Assembly: GCA_964548875.1 (NCBI GenBank)
Contig: CAZJSP010000001.1
Location: forward strand, 1-41,725
DNA length: 41,725 nt
From: CAYSZX01 sp964548875
GTDB taxonomy: Bacteria; Patescibacteriota; Minisyncoccia; Minisyncoccales; JANBVM01
Reading direction: 5' to 3'
Below are positions 25,644 to 33,126 of this stretch, piece by piece. Made by a program: the position numbers and the translations under genes. The notes beneath the pieces are model-generated. The model saw only the letters and a program-made list of their open reading frames with translations. It was not told the DNA's origin and made no database searches. Positions within the stretch are counted from its first letter, which is position 1, and each line of letters opens with the position of its first letter.

Positions 25644-26546
25644 TTATAAAAGTTTAAGTAAACTATTTTTTTCTTGCATTTTATCAAATCTTTTAATAAG
25701 GCTTTTAAAACCTATTTTTTTTAGGAAATCTCTTACTTCCTCAGGCTTATATTCTCCCCACTTCATGTTTTGATAATTGATTTTTAAGGGGACATCCTTT
25801 TTAATTTCAGCTAACTCTCTACTTAAAAAAGCTTTTTCTTTTTCTTCTAAAAGTAATTTTCTAATTCTTTTGTTAATTTTATTTTTTTCACAGGCCTTGT
25901 AAACATTTTCAAGATCATGAAATTCATTCAATAATTTAATGGCTGTTTTTTGACCAATTCCTGATACTCCTGGAATATTATCAGAAGGATCGCCTCTTAA
26001 ACCTCTGTAATCAGCCAATTGACAAGGTAATAATCCTGAATATTTCTTCTGAACTTTTTCTTTATTATACAACAAAGAATTGTTTTTGGTTTTTAAAATA
26101 TAAACTTGAACATTCTTTTCAATTAATTGAAGAATATCTAAATCTCCACTTAAAATAACAACTTCTTTTTTTGGTTTTAGGCTTTGGGAATGACGGCTAA
26201 TTGTTCCAATTAAATCATCAGCTTCAAATCCTTTTTTTTCAAAAATAGGTATTTTTAAAACTCTTAAAAGGTCTTTAATAATTGGTTCTTGTTCATACAA
26301 CTCTTTAGGGGTGGGCGGTCTCTGACTTTTATATTCCTTAAACTTTTTATGACGAAAGGTGGGTTCAGGTAAATCAAAACAGGTAGCTATAAAATCAGGA
26401 TCAAGCTCTTGGACACTTTTTAAAAGAACAGAAAAAAATCCATAAACAGCATTAACTAATTTCCCTTCCTTATTCTTGAAGGGAGGAAGAGCATGAAATG
26501 TTCTATGAATAATTGAACTGCTGTCAATAATAATGAGTTTTTTCAT
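25644..26546 (-). CDS. 5'-3' exonuclease/flap endonuclease (stand-alone PolA-N-like domain)
   Basis: Structure-specific 5' nuclease of the FEN/PolI N-terminal family, 300 aa. The metal-binding acidic residues lie in IIIDSSSIIHRTFHA (residues 4-18), GFEADDLIGTI and LSGDLDILQL; the helix-hairpin-helix is GDPSDNIPGVSGIGQKTAIK. No polymerase domain follows, so it would need a separate DNA polymerase I. Its start overlaps the tsaE stop by 4 bases. Confidence 0.93.
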   Translation of the reverse strand: MKKLIIIDSSSIIHRTFHALPPFKNKEGKLVNAVYGFFSVLLKSVQELDPDFIATCFDLPEPTFRHKKFKEYKSQRPPTPKELYEQEPIIKDLLRVLKIPIFEKKGFEADDLIGTISRHSQSLKPKKEVVILSGDLDILQLIEKNVQVYILKTKNNSLLYNKEKVQKKYSGLLPCQLADYRGLRGDPSDNIPGVSGIGQKTAIKLLNEFHDLENVYKACEKNKINKRIRKLLLEEKEKAFLSRELAEIKKDVPLKINYQNMKWGEYKPEEVRDFLKKIGFKSLIKRFDKMQEKNSLLKLL

Positions 26547-26983
26547 TGAATTGTAATAATTCTTTCTTGAGAATTATTCATTTTAAAATTAATAACTATT
26601 TTATTTTTTGGTAAAATGCTTTTTATTTTTTTAGGCCATTCAATAGCCACAATGTTAGGTTGGTTATTAATAAAATCATTAAATCCTAGAGATAATAATT
26701 CCTTTGCATCATTAATCCTATAACAATCGATATGATAAAAAAAGCTAAAATCAGAATTAGGAATATTAAATTTTTTAAAAATAATAAAAGTAGGACTTAA
26801 AATTTTCTCTTTAATTCCTAACCCCTTAGCAAGTCCTTGCAAAAAAGTTGTCTTTCCAGCCCCTAATTCTCCCTCCAAAGCTAAAATTTTAGTCTTTTCT
26901 TTGTAGCCTTCTTGGATAATTTTTTCTCCTATTTTTTTACCTAAATTTCTAGTTTCTGACGCACTTTTAGTAATTTTTTTCAT
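26543..26983 (-). CDS. tsaE: tRNA threonylcarbamoyladenosine biosynthesis ATPase TsaE
   Basis: ATPase partner of TsaB/TsaD in making t6A37 of tRNAs, 146 aa, the usual length. The P-loop is GELGAGKTTF (38-47), preceded by LALE; the later FIIFKKF, YHIDCYRI and AIEWPKKI segments are family hallmarks. It is divergent from the pilB-like gene; a 59-base spacer carries promoter elements for both. Confidence 0.94.
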   Translation of the reverse strand: MKKITKSASETRNLGKKIGEKIIQEGYKEKTKILALEGELGAGKTTFLQGLAKGLGIKEKILSPTFIIFKKFNIPNSDFSFFYHIDCYRINDAKELLSLGFNDFINNQPNIVAIEWPKKIKSILPKNKIVINFKMNNSQERIITIQ

Positions 26984-26985
26984 AA

Positions 26986-27014
26986 TTGACTTTTCAATAC
27001 AAATAAGATAGATT
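26986..27014 (+). promoter_or_regulatory. Promoter for the PilB-like gene
   Basis: TTGACT (26986-26991) and TAGATT (27009-27014) with 17-base spacing, about 28 bases before the ATG at 27043. Confidence 0.4.
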
Positions 27015-27042
27015 AGAATAATTGCTTATATTTTAACTTGTT

Positions 27043-28380
27043 ATGAACACTATTTCAAAACGTATAACTGGAGAGACCCAACTCTCATCGGATCTTTTCC
27101 TAAAAATTCAAGAAAGAATTAAAAATATTCCTACTTTCCGTGAGGAAATTAAAGACTCTTTAGAAAACAGAACAACAGAAACCTTACAAATTATTTTAGG
27201 AGGATCAATTCATTTAGGAACTTCTGATATTCATTTTGAACCCAAGAAAAAAAACTCAATTATTAGAGTTAGATCTGATGGAATGCTCCAAGAATTAGTG
27301 ACTCTTGATTTAAAAACTTATAATAAACTCATTTCTAGAATTAAGCTTCTCTCTAGATTAAAACTCAATATTAAAGATCGTCCTCAAGACGGAAGGTTTT
27401 CTATTGGTGTACCTGAAGACCCTAGCACTAGCATCACGAAACTCTTTACTATAGAAACAAGAGTTTCTGTTTTACCTTCTGAATATGGAGAAACTTTAGT
27501 CTTAAGAATATTAAACCCTCAAAATTTAGTTAGTTTTAATAAGTTAGGATTAAGACCAGACCTTTTAAGATTATTTGAAAAAGAAATGAGTCAGCCAAGC
27601 GGTATGGTTATTGTTACTGGTCCTACTGGTTCTGGTAAAACTACTACTCTTTATGCTTTTTTAAAAAAAATACAAAGTCCAGAGAACAAAATTATTACCA
27701 TTGAAGACCCAATTGAATATCACTTATCAGGAATATCTCAAACTCAAGTTAAGCCCGACAAACAATACACTTTTGCTAACGGTTTAAGATCGGTAATGAG
27801 ACAAGACCCTGATATTATCCTTGTTGGAGAGATTAGAGACTTAGAAACAGCCAGCATTGCCCTTCAGGCTGCATTAACCGGCCATTTAGTATTCAGTACT
27901 CTTCACACTAACGATGCAGCCGGAACAATAGCTCGATTACAAGCTTTAGGAGAAAAACCAGTTAATATTGCCCCAGCCATTAATTTGGCTATTGCTCAAA
28001 GATTAGCTAGAAAAGCCTGTAAATATTGCAAAAAAGAAAAAAAACCTTCTCCTGAAGAATTTAAAAAAATTAAAGAAGCTTTAGAAAATTTACCAAAAGA
28101 AATCAAAAGACCTAAGGTAGATGATAAATTAAAAATAGTTGAAGTGGTAGGATGTAAAGAATGCAACTCAACTGGTTACAAAGGAAGAGCAGGTATTTTT
28201 GAAGCTTTTCCTGTAGACGACGAAATGGAGCAATTTATTTTAACTTCGCCTTCAATAGGGGCATTAAATAAAAAAGCAAAAGAAAAAGGAATGACAACAA
28301 TTTATCAGGATGGAATGATAAAAGTAGCTGAAGGGATTACAACTATTGAAGAAGTGGAAAGAGTCGCAGGTCAAAAATAA
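27043..28380 (+). CDS. pilB: Type IV pilus / type II secretion ATPase (PilB/GspE-like, short form)
   Basis: Hexameric ATPase that drives pilus assembly, 445 aa. The usual N-terminal GspE domain (family about 560 aa) is reduced. SDIHFEP at 61-67 is the N2 domain; Walker A is GPTGSGKT (193-200); Walker B is in DPDIILVGEIRD; the His/Thr boxes STLHTNDA follow. The C-terminal tetracysteine region holds CKYC and CKEC-type pairs. No other pilin, PilC or prepilin peptidase gene is found in this window, so it is isolated from its system. Confidence 0.9.
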   Translation: MNTISKRITGETQLSSDLFLKIQERIKNIPTFREEIKDSLENRTTETLQIILGGSIHLGTSDIHFEPKKKNSIIRVRSDGMLQELVTLDLKTYNKLISRIKLLSRLKLNIKDRPQDGRFSIGVPEDPSTSITKLFTIETRVSVLPSEYGETLVLRILNPQNLVSFNKLGLRPDLLRLFEKEMSQPSGMVIVTGPTGSGKTTTLYAFLKKIQSPENKIITIEDPIEYHLSGISQTQVKPDKQYTFANGLRSVMRQDPDIILVGEIRDLETASIALQAALTGHLVFSTLHTNDAAGTIARLQALGEKPVNIAPAINLAIAQRLARKACKYCKKEKKPSPEEFKKIKEALENLPKEIKRPKVDDKLKIVEVVGCKECNSTGYKGRAGIFEAFPVDDEMEQFILTSPSIGALNKKAKEKGMTTIYQDGMIKVAEGITTIEEVERVAGQK

Positions 28381-28403
28381 AAAGCCCCTAGGTCGGGGGT
28401 TTT
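28381..28403. terminator. Bidirectional hairpin between the PilB-like gene and small RNA B
   Basis: GCCCC-TAGGTC-GGGGG-TTTT on plus ends the PilB-like transcript; the same hairpin read on minus is followed by CTTTTTATTTTT. The GC stem is short (4-5 bp). Its minus-strand 3' half is also part of the closing stem of RNA B. Confidence 0.65.
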
Positions 28404-28519
28404 AATACTCATATATTAGTCACATAAGTTTAGATTCTTTCCGAGGAGTAATTTCGCCTAAGCCAAACTATCCAACTAAGAAAAATTCCAACAACCCCCA
28501 ACCTAGAAGCTTTTACTAT
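28383..28519 (-). ncRNA. Small structured RNA B, candidate 6S-like RNA (paralogue of RNA A)
   Basis: About 137 nt with consensus promoter and terminator and no coding frame. Its ends pair over 14 bp: CTAGGTTGGGGGTT (28493-28506) with AACCCCCGACCTAG (28388-28401), one G-U. Then come two single strands of about 13 and 14 nt, followed by a stem TTAGT/ACTAA continuing into ATA-GTTT/AAAC-T-TAT and an apical region. A closing stem, large near-symmetric bubble, and long apical hairpin is the 6S RNA plan (RNA polymerase regulator). Shared ordered blocks with RNA A (GGATA.TTTG, GAAA.GAAT, AACTTATGT, TGAG.ATTA) support a paralogous pair. SRP RNA is excluded by the absent GGAA apical motif. Confidence 0.72.
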
Positions 28520-28525
28520 ATTTCT

Positions 28526-28553
28526 ATTATAATATAATCAAATAAAATGTCAA
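28526..28553 (-). promoter_or_regulatory. Consensus promoter for small RNA B
   Basis: On minus, TTGACA (28548-28553) and TATAAT (28526-28531) with a 16-base spacer, predicted start near 28519. Confidence 0.8.
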
Positions 28554-28602
28554 GGGTAAAAATCCCTTGTTTTTTATTAAACAAAAAGGAGACAGTAATA
28601 AT

Positions 28603-28731
28603 CTATTTATTACCGTCCAATAAAATAAAATTGTTTTTTTTCAATTCTTTAAAAATCTTTTTAAATACCCTCATGGGTATTTTTGGGCAACTCAAACAGA
28701 GTACCCTTCTTTCTTCTCTTTTGTTAATCAT
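28603..28731 (-). CDS. Possible 42-aa protein with its own promoter
   Basis: A short frame MINKREERRVLCLSCPKIP then a lysine-rich helix, ending at a TAG in the loop of a weak 7-bp hairpin (28594-28612). It has one CxxC pair. A good promoter (TTGACT-17-TACAAT, minus, 28746-28774) lies about 15 bases upstream, so the region is transcribed; whether the product is this peptide or an RNA is not clear. No family recognised. Confidence 0.3.
   Translation of the reverse strand: MINKREERRVLCLSCPKIPMRVFKKIFKELKKNNFILLDGNK
28663..28682. repeat. Perfect 8-bp inverted repeat
   Basis: AAATACCC-TCAT-GGGTATTT, 20 bases, inside the 420-base gene-poor spacer 28381-28801. On plus it is followed by only two further T before GGG, so it is a poor terminator; an operator or RNA hairpin is equally possible. 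Confidence 0.6.
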
Positions 28732-28745
28732 ATAAACCAATTGCC

Positions 28746-28774
28746 ATTGTAAAACATAATAAAAAAACAGTCAA
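28746..28774 (-). promoter_or_regulatory. Promoter reading leftward into 28603-28731
   Basis: On minus, TTGACT (28769-28774) and TACAAT (28746-28751) are 17 bases apart. Predicted start about 28739. Confidence 0.6.
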
Positions 28775-28787
28775 AAATTAATATTTT

Positions 28788-28796
28788 TGCTATAAT
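28788..28796 (+). promoter_or_regulatory. Extended -10 promoter of the lamin-tail gene, leaderless spacing
   Basis: TGC-TATAAT ends 5 bases before ATG at 28802; no clear -35 at 17 bases. The transcript would begin at the start codon. Confidence 0.6.
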
Positions 28797-28801
28797 AAAT
28801 T

Positions 28802-29959
28802 ATGTCTTTAATACTAGTTATTCTATTATTTTTTATATTATCTCCCCCTCTCCAAGCGGCAGAACCTCTAGACGTAGTTATCAGTGAAATAGCTTGGATG
28901 GGAACAAAAGCTAGTAGTAATGATGAATGGATAGAGCTTTACAACAACACAAACTATAATATTGATTTAAATGGTTGGGGAATATATGAGGAAGAAACAT
29001 TAATTGTTGCCCTAACTAATATTATAGAACCTCATTCTTACTATTTAGTTGAAAGAACCGATAACACAACAGTTAAAAATATAGAGGCAAGTCAAGAACC
29101 TGTTGGTTGGGGAGGTTATGGCTTAAATAATAAGGGGGAGAATTTAAAATTATTAAATCAAGAATTAAAAATAATAGATGAAATAGATTGTACTTCTGGA
29201 TGGTTTGCAGGAATAAAAGAATCTTACAAAACCATGGAAAGAATTATTTTGCAAGGATTAGGTTCAGATCCAAACAATTGGCATTCTAATACCTTATCAA
29301 ATCAAGCCTTAGATTCAGATAATAATTTTATTCAGGGCACGCCTAAATCAGTAAACAGTTCAGTAGAAATCCAAATTCAAGAGCAAATTATTTATTCTTC
29401 TAATATCTCCATTAATGAGCTACTACCCTATTCTCAAGAATCTGATAGTGAAAATGAATGGATTGAATTAAAGAATAATTCAAATGAAGATGTTGTTCTG
29501 TCTAATTGGAAAATAAGAGATATAGAGGGAAGAACTAAAACCTATAACTTTCCAGAAGAAACTATTATTTTAGCCAATGATTTTTTAATTTTAAATAGGC
29601 CAGAAACAAAAATTACCCTCAATAATGACAAAGACGGACTAGAATTAATAAATCCTAATGATGAAGTTGTTAGCTCAGTTTCCTATACTAACGCTTTAAA
29701 AGAAGAATCTTATGCTTTTTGGGAAAAAGAATGGCATTGGACTCGAAAATTAACCCCAGGAGAAGAAAATATTGTTTTTCAAAATCCAGTCCAGAACGAT
29801 AAAAACCAAGTCATTAGTATAAATCATAAAGAATTTGGCCCTAAAAAAGACAATTTCTTTGTAGTGTTGATTAAGGGATGTCTAACTGCTACTTTATTTT
29901 CTTTAATAGCAATAAGATTAAAAAAAACAAAAATAAATTTGATTTTCAAAAAAAAATAA
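28802..29959 (+). CDS. Secreted lamin-tail-domain protein, membrane-anchored at the C-terminus
   Basis: A 385-aa exported protein with two lamin-tail domains (LTD). A signal peptide with hydrophobic core and cleavage likely after QAA (about residue 20) comes first. LTD 1 (about 24-150) has VVISEIAWMGTKASSNDEWI and YNIDLNGWGIYEE; LTD 2 (about 200-300) has ISINELLPYSQ and ENEWIELKNNSNEDVVLSNW. A C-terminal helix (FFVVLIKGCLTATLFSLIAI) followed by lysines would anchor it in the membrane. LTD folds are Ig-like and are thought to aid surface attachment or DNA/membrane contacts; the role here is unknown. Confidence 0.85.
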   Translation: MSLILVILLFFILSPPLQAAEPLDVVISEIAWMGTKASSNDEWIELYNNTNYNIDLNGWGIYEEETLIVALTNIIEPHSYYLVERTDNTTVKNIEASQEPVGWGGYGLNNKGENLKLLNQELKIIDEIDCTSGWFAGIKESYKTMERIILQGLGSDPNNWHSNTLSNQALDSDNNFIQGTPKSVNSSVEIQIQEQIIYSSNISINELLPYSQESDSENEWIELKNNSNEDVVLSNWKIRDIEGRTKTYNFPEETIILANDFLILNRPETKITLNNDKDGLELINPNDEVVSSVSYTNALKEESYAFWEKEWHWTRKLTPGEENIVFQNPVQNDKNQVISINHKEFGPKKDNFFVVLIKGCLTATLFSLIAIRLKKTKINLIFKKK

Positions 29960-29998
29960 GTTAATCTGAAAAATATATCATAAATTTTTAATAGAAAA

Positions 29999-30733
29999 AT
30001 GTCAGGACACTCGCATGCAAAAAATGTAAAAAGTACTAAGGAGGCCAGTGCAAAGAAAAGAAGCAAGAATTTTTCAAAAGTTAACAGATTAATTCTTGTA
30101 GCCGTTAGAGAAGGAGGGCCTAATCCAGATGTTAACGCTCAATTAAGAGCAGCTATCGACAAGGCACGTGATTACAATATGCCTAACGATAATATTGAAA
30201 GAGCTATTAAGAGAGCATCTGGAGACTTAAATAAGGATAAACTAGAAGGATTTATTTTTGAAGCTTACGGACCAAGTAAGGTGGCTATTATGATTGAAGG
30301 AATTACCGATAATAGAAATAGGTCATTAGGGGAAATTAAAAAAATTCTTAGTAAATATAATGGAAAACTAGTCCAAAAAGGATCAATTAACTGGATGTTT
30401 GAAAGAAAGGGTTGCTTAATTATTAATTTAGAAAAACAAGACGATAAATTTAAGGAAAAAGAAGCTTTAGAGCTATTATCTATTGAAGCAGGAGCGGAAG
30501 ATTTAAATTGGCAAGAAGGATATCTTGATGTTTATACCGACCCTCAAGAAACAAAACAAGTGAGAGACAATCTAGAAAAAGAGGGGGTTAAAGTTAAATC
30601 TAGTAGCTTAGAATGGAAACCAAAAAACTTAGTTCAAGTCAGCGAAAAAGAAAAAAGTTCTTGTCTTAAATTATTCGACGAATTAGATGATAATGATGAC
30701 GTTCAAGAAATTTATTCTAATTTAGACGAATGA
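29999..30733 (+). CDS. yebC: YebC/PmpR family protein
   Basis: Conserved three-domain protein, 244 aa, starting SGHSHAKNVKSTKEASAKK and containing VNAQLRAAIDKARDYNMPND, the family signature. Members were described as transcription regulators and more recently as factors relieving ribosome stalling at polyproline; which applies here is not known. Overlaps ruvC by 4 bases (ATGA), the common yebC-ruvC pairing. Confidence 0.95.
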   Translation: MSGHSHAKNVKSTKEASAKKRSKNFSKVNRLILVAVREGGPNPDVNAQLRAAIDKARDYNMPNDNIERAIKRASGDLNKDKLEGFIFEAYGPSKVAIMIEGITDNRNRSLGEIKKILSKYNGKLVQKGSINWMFERKGCLIINLEKQDDKFKEKEALELLSIEAGAEDLNWQEGYLDVYTDPQETKQVRDNLEKEGVKVKSSSLEWKPKNLVQVSEKEKSSCLKLFDELDDNDDVQEIYSNLDE

Positions 30734-31203
30734 TTATTCTAGGAATAGATCCAGGAACAGCCAATACTGGTTACGGAATAGTTAGCTGTAAAAGATCTAT
30801 AAAATATCTTCACCATGGGGTAATTCAAACTAGCCCGGAAGATAGTCCAGGAGAACGTCTCAGACAAATTAATAATAGTATAAGAAAGGTTATAAGAGAT
30901 TATAGGCCAGACATCTTAGCAATAGAAAGAGTTTATTTTTTTGTTAATTCAAAAACAGCAATGCCCGTCTCTCAGGCTAAAGGAGCAATTCTTTTGGCAG
31001 CCGCTAAAAAAAGAATACCAGCTCAAGAATTTAGCCCTGTTACAATTAAGTCTATTATTACGGGGAATGGAAGAGCAAAGAAAAAAGAGGTTCAAAAATC
31101 TGTTCAAAAAATATTAAAACTTAAAAAAATACCAAAACCAAATCACGCTGCTGATGCTCTAGCTGTTGCGATTACTTGCCAAGTAAAAATGCAAGAATCA
31201 TAA
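30730..31203 (+). CDS. ruvC: Holliday junction resolvase RuvC
   Basis: Cuts Holliday junctions symmetrically, 157 aa, full length. The acidic catalytic set known from E. coli is complete: D7 (GIDPGTANTG), E66 (AIERVYF), H139 and D142 (NHAADALAVA). The substrate-contact stretch TAMPVSQAKGAIL is present. Its start overlaps the yebC stop; ruvA and ruvB are not next to it, and a penicillin-binding protein follows 12 bases later. Confidence 0.95.
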   Translation: MIILGIDPGTANTGYGIVSCKRSIKYLHHGVIQTSPEDSPGERLRQINNSIRKVIRDYRPDILAIERVYFFVNSKTAMPVSQAKGAILLAAAKKRIPAQEFSPVTIKSIITGNGRAKKKEVQKSVQKILKLKKIPKPNHAADALAVAITCQVKMQES

Positions 31204-31215
31204 TCGTTAAAAAAA

Positions 31216-33126
31216 ATGGGAAAGAAAAAGAAGAACAAGATTAAAATTTTTTTAAAAATTATTCTTTCTGTAATTTCAGTAGGAATAATTATTTTTTTAT
31301 TTCTATTCCTTTATTACGCAAAAGATTTCCCTCGACCTGAAGTATTTATAGAAAGACAATTAATCCAATCAACTAAAATTTATGACCGAACAGGAGATAT
31401 TCTTTTGTATGAAATTTATGGAGAAGAAAAAAGATCCTGGGTTCCACTAGAAGATATGCCCGATCATCTCCAAAAAGCAGTTATCGCGACAGAAGATGCT
31501 CACTTTTATAATCATATCGGAGTAGATTTAAGAGGAATTATTAGGTCTGTTTTAATTAATTTAGAAATAGGAAAACTTTCAGTGGGAGGATCAACCATTC
31601 CCCAACAGTTAATCCGATCAACTTTTCTTTCTCCAGAAAAAACAATTGAAAGAAAATTTAGAGAAATTATTTTATCAATAGAATTAAATAGAAGATATTC
31701 TAAAGATAAAATACTAGAGTGGTATTTAAATCAAGTCCCCTTCGGACAAAATGCTTACGGAGTAGAAGCAGCTAGTCAAACATATTTTAAAAAAAATATT
31801 TCGGAGATTACAATTCCAGAAGCTGCTGTTTTAGCTAGTTTAATTCAGGCTCCTTATCGGTATTCTCCTTACGGAGAAAACATAGATCTTCTTTTAACAA
31901 GAAAAGATTTTGTTTTAGAAAAAATGTATCAAGAAGGCATTATTACAGAAGAAGTCTTAGAAGAAAGCAAAAATGAGGAAATTATTTTTGAAAAACAAAC
32001 TGAAAACTTTAAGGCTCCCTATTTTACTCTTTGGGTTAAACAACAATTAGAAGAAAGGTATAGTCAAGAATTTTTAATGAAAAAAGGATTAAAAATTTAT
32101 ACTTCTTTAGATTGGGAAATTCAAAAAATAGCTGAGGAAGAAACCAAAAAGGGAGTTTTAAACAATCATTCTTTTAATGCTTATAACGCTGGAATAGTTG
32201 CAATTAATCCCCAAACAGGCGAAGTTTTAGCTATGTCAGTAGGAACAGGAAACTATTACGACAAACCTCTTCCAACAGGATGTAACCCTGGAGTAGATTG
32301 TGCTTTTGATCCGCAAATAAATATTGTTTTAGGAACAAAAAACAATCCAGGTAGACAGCCTGGATCAGCCTTTAAATCTTTTATTTATGCGACAGCTTTT
32401 AACCAAGGATTTAACGATGAAGATACTGTTATCGATGAAGAAACAAATTTTGGAGTTTGGGGGGGAGAGGAATACATTCCTCAAAACTATGATGAAAAAT
32501 TTAGGGGAGAAGTAACATTAAGAGAAGCATTAGCTCAATCTCTTAATATTCCATCTATCAAAGTTTTAATTGATTTAGCTGGTCTTGAAGAAAGTGTTAA
32601 GCTAGCTGAAGATCTTGGTATTACCACTCTTAGACCTCCTTATGGACCTTCTATCGTTCTAGGAGGTTGGGAAACAAAATTAATAGAAATGACTTCCGCA
32701 TATGGGGTTTTTGCAACTAACGGATTAAAAATTTCCCCTGTTTCTATTTTAAAAATAGAGGATTTAGATGGAAATATAATTGAAGAAAATAAAAGAACTC
32801 CAAAAAGAATTATACCTCAAAACACAGCATCACTAATCAATAGTATCCTCTCCGACAATGAGGCTAGAGCGCCCATGTTTGGCGAATATTCAATGCTCTA
32901 TATCCCTACCTATCAAGTCGCAGCAAAAACAGGGACAACTCAGAATTATAGGGATGCCTGGACTATTGGATATACTCCTTCTATAGTAACGGGAGTTTGG
33001 GTTGGGAACAACAATGATGAATCAATGGAAGAAAAGCCCAGCGTTGTCTTAGCTGGACCTATTTTTAATAACTTTATGAGAAAAGTTTTGCCACTCTTAC
33101 CCCAAGAAAATTTTAGTTCGCCTTAA
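31216..33126 (+). CDS. Class A penicillin-binding protein (glycosyltransferase + transpeptidase)
   Basis: Bifunctional peptidoglycan synthase, 636 aa, smaller than E. coli PBP1a (850). An N-terminal membrane helix covers about residues 11-34. The glycosyltransferase domain has EDAHFYNH (E93 catalytic) and GGSTIPQQLIR, with E150 in the ERKFREIILSIEL helix and WYLNQVPFGQNAYGVEAA. The transpeptidase domain has SAFK (S384, K387), SLN (442-444) and KTGT (571-574). All catalytic residues are present, so the cell should have a wall. It ends 14 bases inside dnaN on the opposite strand. Confidence 0.95.
   Translation: MGKKKKNKIKIFLKIILSVISVGIIIFLFLFLYYAKDFPRPEVFIERQLIQSTKIYDRTGDILLYEIYGEEKRSWVPLEDMPDHLQKAVIATEDAHFYNHIGVDLRGIIRSVLINLEIGKLSVGGSTIPQQLIRSTFLSPEKTIERKFREIILSIELNRRYSKDKILEWYLNQVPFGQNAYGVEAASQTYFKKNISEITIPEAAVLASLIQAPYRYSPYGENIDLLLTRKDFVLEKMYQEGIITEEVLEESKNEEIIFEKQTENFKAPYFTLWVKQQLEERYSQEFLMKKGLKIYTSLDWEIQKIAEEETKKGVLNNHSFNAYNAGIVAINPQTGEVLAMSVGTGNYYDKPLPTGCNPGVDCAFDPQINIVLGTKNNPGRQPGSAFKSFIYATAFNQGFNDEDTVIDEETNFGVWGGEEYIPQNYDEKFRGEVTLREALAQSLNIPSIKVLIDLAGLEESVKLAEDLGITTLRPPYGPSIVLGGWETKLIEMTSAYGVFATNGLKISPVSILKIEDLDGNIIEENKRTPKRIIPQNTASLINSILSDNEARAPMFGEYSMLYIPTYQVAAKTGTTQNYRDAWTIGYTPSIVTGVWVGNNNDESMEEKPSVVLAGPIFNNFMRKVLPLLPQENFSSP

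Noticed and set aside
25643..25687. Longer start for mutM
   Set aside because: The family needs the N-terminal MPELPEVE with catalytic Pro2; the extension would block the active site.
28402..28492. 5S rRNA fragment or tRNA
   Set aside because: No 5S consensus and no tRNA cloverleaf; the long-range pairing is a single closing stem. No tRNA genes were seen anywhere in the window.
28547..28735. Plus-strand frame of 62 codons
   Set aside because: It overlaps the promoter of RNA B and a leftward promoter region, lacks a start signal, and has low-complexity hydrophobic composition typical of AT-rich spacer.
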